From the NCBI GenBank assembly GCA_934370915.1, contig CAKRNI010000068.1, positions 1 through 11,833 on the forward strand: a stretch of 11,833 nt of DNA, read 5' to 3'. Positions within the stretch are counted from its first letter, which is position 1; every line of letters begins with the position of its first letter. The notes beneath the pieces are model-generated. The model worked only from the letters and a program-made list of their open reading frames with translations, was not told where the DNA came from and made no database searches. This stretch comes from an uncultured Lachnospiraceae bacterium. Its GTDB lineage: Bacteria; Bacillota; Clostridia; Lachnospirales; Lachnospiraceae. This document shows, in pieces, positions 5,067-11,833 of the stretch. The translations under genes were made by a program, and so were the position numbers.

Positions 5067-6865
5067 GTATAATCCTCCCCGATCGGTCTTGTCGCTTCTT
5101 TCAGCCACTCGTTTTCCTCGTCAGTCAGATACGGAGAGAGCTTCTCGTAAACCTCTTTATGGTATGCGTTCAGATTTCTCACATCGGACGGCTCCATCAC
5201 GGAAATATCCACAGCGTCGAGATCGATTGGTGCGAACGTCAGGTTCTCGAAGCACATGAACTGGCCATAGCCATTCTTCTCCGCTTTTCTGCAGAGGGAC
5301 AGGTTTTCAGTGCGGATTCCGTGGCTGCCTTCGATGTAAAGGCCCGGCTCATCAGATGTGAGCATGCCCTCTTCCAGAACGCAGGAATCCTGACGTTCCG
5401 GGACGATGCGCCAGCGGATGCCGTTCGGGCGCTCATGGACGGCTGATAAGAATCCGACTCCGTGTCCCGTTCCGTGATTAAAGTCCAGACCTCTCTCCCA
5501 GAGCGGTCCCCTCGCGAGATAGTCCACGTTTAATCCGCGGCAGCCGTATAAGAATTTCGCGTTCATCAGGCGGAGCATTCCCATCATGACCAGAGTGAAG
5601 TGCTCCTTCATCTCCTCCGTCACATTTCCGATGGCGATGGTTCTTGTGACATCCGTGGTTCCCTCATAATACTGTCCGCCGGAGTCCACCAGATAGAAAC
5701 CGTCTGTTCCGACAGGGCTCTCCTGCTCTTTCGTCGCATGGTAATGGCACATTGCGGCATTGGAACCGAACGCGGAGATCGTTGTGAAGCTCGGTCCAAG
5801 GTAGCCTTCCCCGGCCTTCCGGTAAGCTTCCAGACGTTCCGCGGCTTCCGTCTCTGTGAGAGCCACTTTTCCGGCGTTCTTCTTCATCCAGTACAGGAAT
5901 TTTGTCAGTGCCACGCCGTCCTTTAAATGGGCTTTGCGGAGATTTTCCATCTCCACCGGGTTCTTCACCGCCTTCATATAAGAAGTCGGGTTCATAGCCT
6001 CCACAACACGGTTCGATGCGTCAATTTTCTTATAGAGAGCAAAGTTCACCTTCTCCGGCTCTAAGAGGACAGTCTCATTCCTAAGCTCTGCCACAGCGCC
6101 GTAGATCGCGTCATATTTTTCGATCAGGACGTGATTGTTCTCAAAGTACGCATGAAGCTCCGGTGAGAACTTTCTGCTGGCGATAAAGAGTCTCGCCGTA
6201 TCTTCCGTGATCAGGGCAAAGGCCGGGGCGAGGACGTTTCCATCATCGGAGTTCTTACGAATATTGAAGAGCCATGCCACATCGTCAAGGCTTGATAAGA
6301 TGTGTACGGTCGCATCCTTCTCCTTCATGGCAGCCCTGAGGCGGGCAAGCTTTTCCGCTACAGTCTCACCGGCGTATTTCACATCCAGCGCCCATACCTC
6401 CGGTGCCGGAAGGATCGGGCGCTCTTCCCATACTTCTCCCGCGAGATCATATTCCGTGGAAAGTGCTGCATGTTTTTTTGCCATCATGGATTCAAATCTT
6501 CTGCCCTGGGCCATATTAACAACGCGGCCGTCAAAGCCTAACACGCCGCCTTCCGGCATATGGTCCATCAGATATTCCTCGACGGTCGGCACACCCTCTT
6601 CCCCCATCGCCATCAGGCGTGTATCCTGACCTTCCAGTTCCTTTTTTGCCTGAACAAAATATCTTCCGTCCGTCCACATACCGGAGAAAGCCTGAGTGAT
6701 CACCATACTTCCCGCGGAGCCTGTGAAGCCGGACAGGAATGCACGGCATTTAAAATAGTCCTCCACATACTCGGAATCATGGAAATCAGAGGACGGAACA
6801 TAATACGCGTCCACATGTCTCACGTTCATCAGGGTCCTGAGTTCTCTCAATCGTTCGTTTGCCAT
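5054..6865 (-). CDS. Xaa-Pro aminopeptidase (aminopeptidase P, M24B, long form)
   Basis: This 603-residue cytoplasmic metallopeptidase removes an N-terminal residue preceding proline and helps use proline-rich peptides. It is the long, three-domain form (like eukaryotic cytosolic XPNPEP1), unlike the about 440-residue E. coli PepP. It has two creatinase-type N-terminal domains (about 5-140 and 155-300), the pita-bread M24 domain (about 308-525) and a C-terminal extra domain (about 535-603). The five metal ligands of the dinuclear site are Asp394, Asp405, His468, Glu506 and Glu520; their spacing closely follows human XPNPEP1. There is no signal peptide. The ATG has GGAGG six bases upstream. 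It sits 168 bases after asnA, behind a strong hairpin, and overlaps the dehydrogenase gene. No convincing promoter was found in the gap, so it may be read through from asnA. Confidence 0.95.
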   Translation of the reverse strand: MANERLRELRTLMNVRHVDAYYVPSSDFHDSEYVEDYFKCRAFLSGFTGSAGSMVITQAFSGMWTDGRYFVQAKKELEGQDTRLMAMGEEGVPTVEEYLMDHMPEGGVLGFDGRVVNMAQGRRFESMMAKKHAALSTEYDLAGEVWEERPILPAPEVWALDVKYAGETVAEKLARLRAAMKEKDATVHILSSLDDVAWLFNIRKNSDDGNVLAPAFALITEDTARLFIASRKFSPELHAYFENNHVLIEKYDAIYGAVAELRNETVLLEPEKVNFALYKKIDASNRVVEAMNPTSYMKAVKNPVEMENLRKAHLKDGVALTKFLYWMKKNAGKVALTETEAAERLEAYRKAGEGYLGPSFTTISAFGSNAAMCHYHATKEQESPVGTDGFYLVDSGGQYYEGTTDVTRTIAIGNVTEEMKEHFTLVMMGMLRLMNAKFLYGCRGLNVDYLARGPLWERGLDFNHGTGHGVGFLSAVHERPNGIRWRIVPERQDSCVLEEGMLTSDEPGLYIEGSHGIRTENLSLCRKAEKNGYGQFMCFENLTFAPIDLDAVDISVMEPSDVRNLNAYHKEVYEKLSPYLTDEENEWLKEATRPIGEDYTWRI

Positions 6866-6881
6866 TATTTACCTCCATAAG

Positions 6882-6929
6882 CAGGAAAAGTTACCGCGCA
6901 CATCTTTGTGGACCGTAACTGTTTTCCTG
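6882..6929 (-). promoter_or_regulatory. Long bulged hairpin just before the aminopeptidase ribosome binding site
   Basis: On the minus strand CAGGAAAA, a 2-base bulge (CA) and GTTAC pair with GTAAC and TTTTCCTG: 13 base pairs in all. The 20-base loop holds a smaller CACA/TGTG hairpin. The structure ends five bases before GGAGG (6876-6872). Its 3' arm contains TTTT, but no longer U-tract follows, so it is not a standard terminator. It could attenuate read-through from asnA, set mRNA stability, or control initiation. The rest of the gap (6930-7033) shows only weaker overlapping stems (GCCTGA/TCAGGC against CTGCC/GGCAG). Confidence 0.55.
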
Positions 6930-7033
6930 AATATTTAATACCGGTCTGGCTTGCGCCGCCGGGTCGTTCTCATAATGATTTTTGCAGGGTCGCGCCTGAC
7001 TGCCATACCTTTCAGGCAGCGTTTACGGATCGC

Positions 7034-8038
7034 TTACAGAAGCGGGATCCCCGCTTTCTTTGCTTCCGCGCGAACCTCATCCGGCCATAAGGAAGACTGG
7101 ATCTCGCCGATGTGGGCTTTTCTTAAAAAGAACATACAGATACGGGACTGTCCGATACCGCCGCCGATGGTGTACGGAAGTTCACCGTTTAATAATGCCT
7201 TCTGGAACGCAAGCTTTTCGCGCTCCTCGCATCCTGCTTCCTTTAACTGCTCATGCAGGGAGTTCTCGTCCACACGGATACCCATGGAGCTTAACTCAAG
7301 GGCGATATCGAGAACCGGATAGTAGACGATAATATCGCCGTTTAATTTCCAGTCATCATAGTCCGGCGCACGTCCGTCATGGGGCTCTCCGGATTTTAAC
7401 TTTCCGCCGATCTGCTCGATAAATACAGCTCCGTGAAGCTTCACAATCTCGTACTCCCTCTGCTTCGGGGTGAGGTCCGGATAACGGTCCTCAAGCTCCT
7501 GGGAAGTGATAAATTCAATATGTTCCGGGAGAACGCGGCCGATATAGTCGTACTCGTACGCCATATAGTCCTCCGTGATCTTTAACGCTTTATATACGGC
7601 GCGGACCGTCTCTTCGAGGGTCTCGCGTGTTCTCTCCTCTTTTGTGATCACCTTTTCCCAGTCCCACTGGTCCACATAGATGGAGTGGATGTTGTCGGTG
7701 TCCTCGTCGCGGCGGATTGCGTTCATATCGGTATATAAACCTTCGCCCGGCTCAAAACCGTACTGTTTTAACGCGTAGCGTTTCCATTTTGCCAGAGAGT
7801 GAACGATCTCTGCCTGTCTTCCGCCCTCTTTGATGTCAAACGCCACCGGGCGTTCCACACCGTTTAAGTTATCATTTAATCCGGATTCCGGCGTTACAAA
7901 TAACGGGGCGGAAACGCGGGTCAGGTTTAACTGCTTTGTAAGTTCCTTCTGGAAGAAATCCTTAACGACCTTGATCGCGATCTGCGTCTCCTTCAGGTTA
8001 ATATCCGGAGTATAACCGGCTGGTACAATAAAATTCAT
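7034..8038 (-). CDS. asnA: Aspartate--ammonia ligase (asparagine synthetase A)
   Basis: This 334-residue cytoplasmic enzyme makes asparagine from aspartate, ammonia and ATP (to AMP and pyrophosphate). It is a class II aminoacyl-tRNA synthetase-like fold, and length agrees with E. coli AsnA (330). Conserved blocks are SAPLFV (43-48), [12 protein letters not shown] (102-113), YVDQWDWE (121-128), [11 protein letters not shown] (220-230), and GGGIGQSR ending in Arg299, the motif 3 arginine that contacts ATP. Asp235, Glu248 and Ser251 fall at the numbers I recall for the E. coli active site. The start is the ATG at 8038 (MNFIVPAGY), with AAAGGTGAG upstream. An in-frame ATG 25 codons earlier would add an unrelated, non-conserved stretch. 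It has its own promoter and a short structured leader, with no T-box. Confidence 0.97.
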   Translation of the reverse strand: MNFIVPAGYTPDINLKETQIAIKVVKDFFQKELTKQLNLTRVSAPLFVTPESGLNDNLNGVERPVAFDIKEGGRQAEIVHSLAKWKRYALKQYGFEPGEGLYTDMNAIRRDEDTDNIHSIYVDQWDWEKVITKEERTRETLEETVRAVYKALKITEDYMAYEYDYIGRVLPEHIEFITSQELEDRYPDLTPKQREYEIVKLHGAVFIEQIGGKLKSGEPHDGRAPDYDDWKLNGDIIVYYPVLDIALELSSMGIRVDENSLHEQLKEAGCEEREKLAFQKALLNGELPYTIGGGIGQSRICMFFLRKAHIGEIQSSLWPDEVRAEAKKAGIPLL

Positions 8039-8058
8039 CGTCGTGCTCACCTTTCTAT

Positions 8059-8134
8059 GCAGCATCCCATTTTCTGTCTTTTTCGCCGCCGCAAAACACT
8101 CTGGCTGCGGCATCTTCCTTCACGCTTATGCTGC
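8059..8134 (-). promoter_or_regulatory. Structured leader of asnA mRNA
   Basis: On the minus strand GCAGCAT (8134-8128) can pair with ATGCTGC (8065-8059). This encloses a second stem GCCGC (8111-8107) with GCGGC (8092-8088) around a 14-base loop. The closing stem ends just before the ribosome binding site AAAGGTGAG. The leader is about 100 nt, too short for a T-box, and it matches no riboswitch I know. It could be a simple fold. Confidence 0.35.
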
Positions 8135-8142
8135 CGGTATCC

Positions 8143-8171
8143 ATCATACCATTATTTTGGAAAAAATGGAA
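8143..8171 (-). promoter_or_regulatory. Extended -10 promoter of asnA
   Basis: The minus strand has TGG followed by TATGAT (8148-8143), 5 of 6 consensus with the TGn extension. The -35 position (8171-8166) reads TTCCAT, which is poor, but extended -10 promoters need little -35. The predicted start near 8136 gives the leader described separately. T-rich sequence lies upstream. Confidence 0.6.
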
Positions 8172-8172
8172 G

Positions 8173-8207
8173 AAAAAAGTACTCCGGTTCCGTTCTTATG
8201 AGAGCAC
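8173..8207 (-). terminator. Probable terminator overlapping the end of the GT39 gene
   Basis: On the minus strand GTGCTC (8207-8202) pairs with GAGTAC (8184-8179), including one G-T pair, and TTTTTT (8178-8173) follows directly. The left arm lies in the last codons of the glycosyltransferase gene and the stop codon is in the loop. It separates the glycosylation genes from asnA. The stem is only six pairs. Confidence 0.55.
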
Positions 8208-10628
8208 CCAGCTTCCCAGCCATTCCAGCCATCGTCCGGAGAATGCTTTCCTTACCGGATATCCTGATATTACAGGATAAAACAGGAAAAAGACTGCGGC
8301 TGCAGCAGCGAGGAAAAGAAGCATCTTCCCTTTCGGCCGCTTTATAAACCGGCAGCAGTTTCCAAGCATGAGGATCAGGATCGTGCTGCACGCAAAATAC
8401 TGGTAAATAAAGACGGTTCTGTGGATAAAAAACCACGGAATGAGCATCGCCAGATAGGAAATGCACAGATATCCGGAGCTTCCATCTCTTTTCACCTGCC
8501 AGAGATACAGATTGTAAAACAGAGCCGGAATTCCTCCCCACCAGATTACCGGATTTCCAAATGTCGATACCACGCTGATCTTCCCATCTCCAAGACCGGT
8601 GTATGCGTCAAGAAGCGGCCTTCGCATCCAGATCCAGTCATACCACTCGGAGCTGTACGGGTGATCAAATACCGTATTTTCATGGTATGTGAGCATCCGG
8701 ACCTGATTGTCCCACATGGTCCGCAGCAGATTCCCATCTTCGTTCCACGACAGATACGATGCCGTGTAGATCACGGCGGGAATTATAAGATACGCGGTCA
8801 CACAGATCAGAAAAAGCTGTCCCAGTTCATGAATCCCGTTTCTTCCCGAACGCTTCTTCTGTTCTCTCACCGCCGGTGTTCCATACTCCTGATATAAAAA
8901 GATAAAGAACATGACGGCGATCCCGGCGCAGGCATAGACTCCCGTCCATTTCGATGCCATCGCCGCACCGGCAGACACTCCGTTTAACACCATGAGAGCA
9001 CTCACACGGAAGCTCAATCCCTTCCTTAATTCCTCCAGCACCAGATACATCAGATAAAAGGTCAGAAGGATAAAACATGCCACGATCACATCGATCGTTC
9101 CGATCCTCGACAGCGTAAAATGCATAAAATCGAAGATCATAAGAGCGGAGGCAAAGGCTGCGATCCACGTATTTCCACTGATGGAGCGCATAAATGCATA
9201 ACATACGGGCACCATAAGCGTTCCCATCAGGGCGCACACGATCCTCCAGCCAAACGGGGTCATTCCGAAAAGCCGGATTCCAAGGCTCATCAGATATTTT
9301 CCGAGGGGCGGATGAGTGTTCTCATAGATCGGAAGTCCGTGAAGCATCTCGTATGCCGTTCTCGCATGATATACTTCATCAAACATCGTGCGGTACTCGT
9401 ATGTCGTGTATTCCGGATATAATTCCTGCTCATCGAACGCCTCCGGATAGCGGGCCGCGTTCACCGGAAGAACCGGCTTTCCGTCCGGATCCAGAAGCAC
9501 GATCTCCAGGATCTCCGCATAGTCATCCATGGACACGATTCCCAATTCATATGTCCGATAATGGATTCCCACCTCGTTCCAGCAAAACACGGATTTTAGT
9601 TCCTGCGGCTCCATAATGGAATCCCAGCCATCCCCGGAGGCGTTCGGAACTGAGAACGCAAATGTTCTTTTCTCTTTCACTCCCAGATAGATGACTGCCT
9701 TTGAGATCGTCACACTCCCATCAAACTTCAGGATCATCTCATTTCCATTTGCGCTTCCTTTTTCAAACCGGTATACCGTCTGGGGGGCTTTGGTGCTTCC
9801 GATCCCGGACAGCGCCATCACACCAAAGAATGCTGTCATTGCAAAAAGCAGGCACCAGTCTTTTCCTGTCCAGGAAGCCTTGTGTCTGCCGGAAGCTGTT
9901 TTATTCTCATTGATATCGGATGCTCCCGGGCAATTTTCAGTTTTTCCCGCGCTCTCCTGTTTTTCCAAGAATCCGGCATCCCCGTTTTCATCCATATCCG
10001 GACAGCACTCGCTGCCGGACTTTTTCCTTCGTCTCTCCGATATCAGCGCAACGAGATCGTAAATAAGGACTCCGGCCCCCACCGCCAGAGACAAGGTCAG
10101 AAGCACCGGATGTTTTCCGTCTCCCGGAATCATCGGTTTGACACTCTCTCCCTGAATGTCGCAGGCCCAGATCCAGCCCGCCCCTGCTGCCGCGGATCCC
10201 AGATAATTTATCACAAAAAAGCATCTTTTCTTCTCCTGCCCCATCTCCCGGAGATTCCGCACCAGAAGCGACAGTCCCATAACGGCAAGCCAGATTCCCA
10301 CCATACGATCCTTATTCTGTGAGATCACCGCCATGACCGGAGCAGGGTTCCAGATATAGAAGAACAGATACTCCATCGTTCTTCGCTGCCCGGTCTCTTT
10401 TTCCGTCATCAGAAACCACAGACCTCCCGTCACAAGGTCCATGGCAAGAACTGTCAGAGAGCCCCTCAGACTCTGCTCCGATATCACCAAAAGGAGAATC
10501 CGTGTGACAAAATAACCCAGCGCGGTCTCCGGTGCGGCGTTCACACGGATCCCGCGCTTTTTCTTTTCCTCATACAGCCATGTCATCGTAAAGCAGCTGA
10601 TCATGGCGATCAGATATACCGATTTCAT
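8196..10628 (-). CDS. GT39 (PMT-like) polyprenyl-phosphate-dependent membrane glycosyltransferase
   Basis: This 810-residue polytopic membrane protein carries the marks of protein O-mannosyltransferase-type GT-C enzymes: the catalytic Asp417-Glu418 (FDEVYHARTAYEM) in the first outer loop, HPPLGK (439-444), and a C-terminal four-helix part with IHRTVFIYQYFACS (about 735-748). Such enzymes move a sugar from a polyprenyl phosphate to an acceptor outside the membrane, in Gram-positives either Ser/Thr of exported proteins or wall polymers. The layout is unusual. A first membrane module (about 1-196, six or seven hydrophobic segments, with WNPAPVM at 93-99) is followed by a polar cytoplasmic linker (197-256), a membrane helix (257-275), a beta-rich outer domain (about 283-390) and then the catalytic loop. 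The start overlaps the upstream glycosyltransferase by ATGA, so the two are coupled; its own ribosome binding site is poor. Family is secure, acceptor unknown. Confidence 0.9.
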   Translation of the reverse strand: MKSVYLIAMISCFTMTWLYEEKKKRGIRVNAAPETALGYFVTRILLLVISEQSLRGSLTVLAMDLVTGGLWFLMTEKETGQRRTMEYLFFYIWNPAPVMAVISQNKDRMVGIWLAVMGLSLLVRNLREMGQEKKRCFFVINYLGSAAAGAGWIWACDIQGESVKPMIPGDGKHPVLLTLSLAVGAGVLIYDLVALISERRRKKSGSECCPDMDENGDAGFLEKQESAGKTENCPGASDINENKTASGRHKASWTGKDWCLLFAMTAFFGVMALSGIGSTKAPQTVYRFEKGSANGNEMILKFDGSVTISKAVIYLGVKEKRTFAFSVPNASGDGWDSIMEPQELKSVFCWNEVGIHYRTYELGIVSMDDYAEILEIVLLDPDGKPVLPVNAARYPEAFDEQELYPEYTTYEYRTMFDEVYHARTAYEMLHGLPIYENTHPPLGKYLMSLGIRLFGMTPFGWRIVCALMGTLMVPVCYAFMRSISGNTWIAAFASALMIFDFMHFTLSRIGTIDVIVACFILLTFYLMYLVLEELRKGLSFRVSALMVLNGVSAGAAMASKWTGVYACAGIAVMFFIFLYQEYGTPAVREQKKRSGRNGIHELGQLFLICVTAYLIIPAVIYTASYLSWNEDGNLLRTMWDNQVRMLTYHENTVFDHPYSSEWYDWIWMRRPLLDAYTGLGDGKISVVSTFGNPVIWWGGIPALFYNLYLWQVKRDGSSGYLCISYLAMLIPWFFIHRTVFIYQYFACSTILILMLGNCCRFIKRPKGKMLLFLAAAAAVFFLFYPVISGYPVRKAFSGRWLEWLGSWVLS

Positions 10629-11614
10629 AAGGAATCTGTTTCCTTTCCTCCGGTCCTCTCACTGATAATATAGCGGGGACGTTTTTTTACTTCCATATAG
10701 GTCTTTCCAAGATATTCCCCAAGAATCCCGATACTGATCAGCTGCACGCCGGAAAGGAAGCAGATGATACAGATCGTGCTGGCCCAGCCGGGGATCGTAT
10801 CCGCGCGGAAATATTCAATGACGGACCATAAGATGCCGACCATGCTGAGCAATGATACACCCATTCCAAACCCGGCAATCAGATGGAGCGGTTTTACACT
10901 GAGGCTCGTGACCCCGTCCAGTGCAAGGGCCAGCATTTTACCAAACGGATAGTGGGTCTTCCCCGCCATCCGCTCTTTTCTGTCATATAAGACGGACGTG
11001 CTCTTAAAGCCGATCAGCGGAAACAGCCCTCTGAGGTACAGATTTACCTCCTGATACTGCCCCAGCGCCCGGATGACACGGCTCGAGACAAGACGATAAT
11101 CCGCATGGTTGTAGACCGTCTCCGCACCGAGAGCTTCCATCAGACGGTAAAAACCTTCTGCCGTCATCCGTTTAAATTTCGTATCCGTATCGCGCTTCTT
11201 CCGCACTCCGTATACGATATCACAGCCGTCAAGATATGCGTCCACCATCTCTTCCATCGCAGAAATATCATCCTGTCCATCGCAATCCACAGTGATGACG
11301 GCATCTGCACTCTGCTCCGCCTCCATCATCCCGGCAAAGATCGCGTTCTGATGACCTCGGTTCCGGCTCTGGCGTATTCCAAGACATCTTTTGTCACGCT
11401 CTGCCAGCCCGAGGATCAGACTCCAGGTCCCATCCCTGCTCCCGTCATCTACAAAAAGGATCCGGCTCTCCCTGTCGATCTTCCCGGAACGAACCATCCG
11501 CTCCAGCTCCCCCAGAAACAGGGGAACCGAAACAGGAAGGACTTCCTCTTCGTTATAGCAGGGGAGCACAAGATACAGGACTGGTGGTTTTCGTGTGTTT
11601 TTTGCTTCAGCCAT
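10625..11614 (-). CDS. GtrB/Dpm1-like polyprenyl-phosphate glycosyltransferase (GT2)
   Basis: This 329-residue enzyme transfers a sugar from a nucleotide sugar to a polyprenyl phosphate on the inner face of the membrane, making the lipid-linked donor for enzymes such as the GT39 protein downstream. The GT-A domain starts YLVLPCYNEEEVLP (14-27). Next come FVDDGSRDG (54-62), SRNRGHQNA (83-91) and the metal-binding VDCDGQDD (109-116). Two membrane helices follow (about 244-268 and 277-299), then the GEYLGKTY and KKRPRY tail typical of GtrB, CsbB and YkcC-like proteins. The sugar could be mannose, glucose or another. There is no GtrA-like flippase in the window. The ATG at 11614 has no good ribosome binding site; AAGG lies about 15 bases off, so translation may depend on the upstream gene or the start may be different. 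It overlaps the GT39 gene by 4 bases. Confidence 0.93.
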   Translation of the reverse strand: MAEAKNTRKPPVLYLVLPCYNEEEVLPVSVPLFLGELERMVRSGKIDRESRILFVDDGSRDGTWSLILGLAERDKRCLGIRQSRNRGHQNAIFAGMMEAEQSADAVITVDCDGQDDISAMEEMVDAYLDGCDIVYGVRKKRDTDTKFKRMTAEGFYRLMEALGAETVYNHADYRLVSSRVIRALGQYQEVNLYLRGLFPLIGFKSTSVLYDRKERMAGKTHYPFGKMLALALDGVTSLSVKPLHLIAGFGMGVSLLSMVGILWSVIEYFRADTIPGWASTICIICFLSGVQLISIGILGEYLGKTYMEVKKRPRYIISERTGGKETDSL

Positions 11615-11715
11615 ACTGCGTCTTCACCGCCTTATTCACTTTAGATCTGACAGCACTGTCCTGTCGGATTCTGAGCAGGTTACTATTTTTTACAGGTTAG
11701 CACTCGGCGCTGGGA
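11615..11715 (-). other. Gap between repeat-protein stop and GT2 start, with small repeats
   Basis: This 101-base gap shows no U-tract terminator and no convincing promoter, so the repeat-protein gene and the two glycosyltransferases may share a transcript. It holds a direct repeat CAGGTTA (11676-11682 and 11693-11699, 17 apart) and a palindrome GACAG-CA-CTGTC (11649-11660). Either could bind a regulator, but both are short. Confidence 0.4.
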
Positions 11716-11833
11716 TCAGAGAGTCCCTGACGAATCAGGACCCGAGGTGCTGGACATATCAGGACTCGGGGTACTGCTCGAATCAGGACCCGGGGTGCTG
11801 GACGTATCAGGACTCGGGGTACTGCTCGAATCA
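11716..11833 (-). CDS. C-terminal end of a Ser/Thr/Pro-rich octapeptide-repeat protein (partial)
   Basis: The minus strand is open from the window edge to a TGA at 11718-11716, giving the last 38 residues of a gene that starts outside. The sequence is made of 8-residue units of the form Pro-Asp-Ser/Thr-Ser-Ser-Thr-Pro-Ser/Gly. It ends in a degenerate copy, PDSSGTL, just before the stop. About half the residues are Ser or Thr, and each unit has prolines and one Asp, so it should be an extended, disordered, acidic tail. There is no LPxTG or membrane anchor at this end. Such tails are common on exported or wall-associated proteins; a LytR-CpsA-Psr-type protein would be one candidate, but nothing visible proves it. 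The reading frame is supported by the 24-bp period and by synonymous Ser codons (AGC/TCC, AGT/AGC) between units. Confidence 0.6.
   Translation of the reverse strand, partial: DSSSTPSPDTSSTPGPDSSSTPSPDMSSTSGPDSSGTL
11733..11833. repeat. 48-bp tandem repeat made of two 24-bp half-units
   Basis: Copy 1 is 11733-11780 and copy 2 is 11781-11828, differing at only two of 48 positions. A third copy begins at 11829 and runs off the window. Each copy contains two diverged 24-bp halves (one beginning AATCAGGACCC, the other TATCAGGACTC). The period is a multiple of three and fits the coding frame of the partial minus-strand gene. Near identity of the 48-bp copies, against divergence of the halves, means recent copy-number change acting on 48-bp units. 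Confidence 0.9.

Noticed and set aside
5067..5108. Upstream ATG for the hydroxyacid dehydrogenase
   Set aside because: No ribosome binding site, longer overlap with the aminopeptidase, and the 5066 ATG has GGGGAGG in the right place.
6930..7033. Terminator or promoter in the asnA-aminopeptidase gap
   Set aside because: Short competing stems without a U-tract, and -10-like sequences without any matching -35.
8039..8113. Upstream ATG for asnA
   Set aside because: AsnA proteins begin near the [13 protein letters not shown] sequence; the extra 25 residues look unrelated and would be encoded by the structured leader.
8039..8136. T-box riboswitch before asnA
   Set aside because: The leader is too short and lacks the conserved T-box sequence and an antiterminator/terminator pair.
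11712..11727. Terminator after the repeat-protein stop (GGGA/TCCC stem)
   Set aside because: Only four pairs and no T-tract on the minus strand.
11733..11833. CRISPR array
   Set aside because: The repeats are directly contiguous with no spacers and fit a coding period of 24/48 bp.
11732..11833. Plus-strand coding of the repeats (ESGPEVLDISGLGVLL-type frame)
   Set aside because: The plus frame is also open, but no start or ribosome binding site is evident upstream. The minus frame ends in a stop after a degenerate repeat, lies in line with the other minus genes and gives a typical Ser/Thr/Pro tail.

Overview
The window looks like a chromosomal segment of a Gram-positive anaerobe of the Clostridia, most likely a Lachnospiraceae-type gut bacterium. 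This rests on protein style (AsnA, homotetramer-type Cdd, long aminopeptidase P), strong GGAGG ribosome binding sites, a tRNA without encoded CCA, and a GC content that looks close to 50%. No phage, transposase, integrase or CRISPR array is visible. The organism is inferred from overall character, not from a marker gene.

Left part (1-622): tRNA-Val(UAC) on the minus strand with its own consensus promoter. It diverges from a plus-strand gene for a 73-residue protein with a basic, AT-hook-like N-terminus and a coiled coil. That gene has its own promoter and ends in a strong, probably bidirectional, hairpin terminator.

623-2959 (minus strand): a tightly overlapping deoxynucleoside salvage operon, cdd-deoC-deoB. 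Cytidine deaminase turns (deoxy)cytidine into (deoxy)uridine. Phosphopentomutase interconverts (deoxy)ribose-1- and 5-phosphate. DeoC splits deoxyribose-5-phosphate into acetaldehyde and glyceraldehyde-3-phosphate. The nucleoside phosphorylase needed between Cdd and DeoB is not in the window. An extended -10 promoter and a small palindrome precede cdd.

2960-4067: a divergent plus-strand gene for a membrane PAP2-type phosphatase. I choose a TTG start with an excellent ribosome binding site. It has a strong promoter and a terminator. A second terminator, pointing left, closes the next minus-strand operon.

4086-8038 (minus strand): asnA (ammonia-dependent asparagine synthetase), then a long-form Xaa-Pro aminopeptidase, then an overlapping D-2-hydroxyacid dehydrogenase whose fold motif suggests NADP(H). 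A long bulged hairpin sits just before the aminopeptidase ribosome binding site, and asnA has a short structured leader.

8173-11833 (minus strand): a glycosylation locus. A GtrB/Dpm1-like polyprenyl-phosphate glycosyltransferase overlaps by four bases an 810-residue GT39/PMT-like membrane glycosyltransferase with an unusual N-terminal membrane module and an inserted extracytoplasmic domain. Upstream, cut by the window edge, is the C-terminus of a protein made of Ser/Thr/Pro-rich octapeptide repeats, encoded by 48-bp tandem repeats. The most interesting hypothesis is that this Ser/Thr-rich protein is an O-glycosylation substrate, or otherwise a partner, of the adjacent two-enzyme system.
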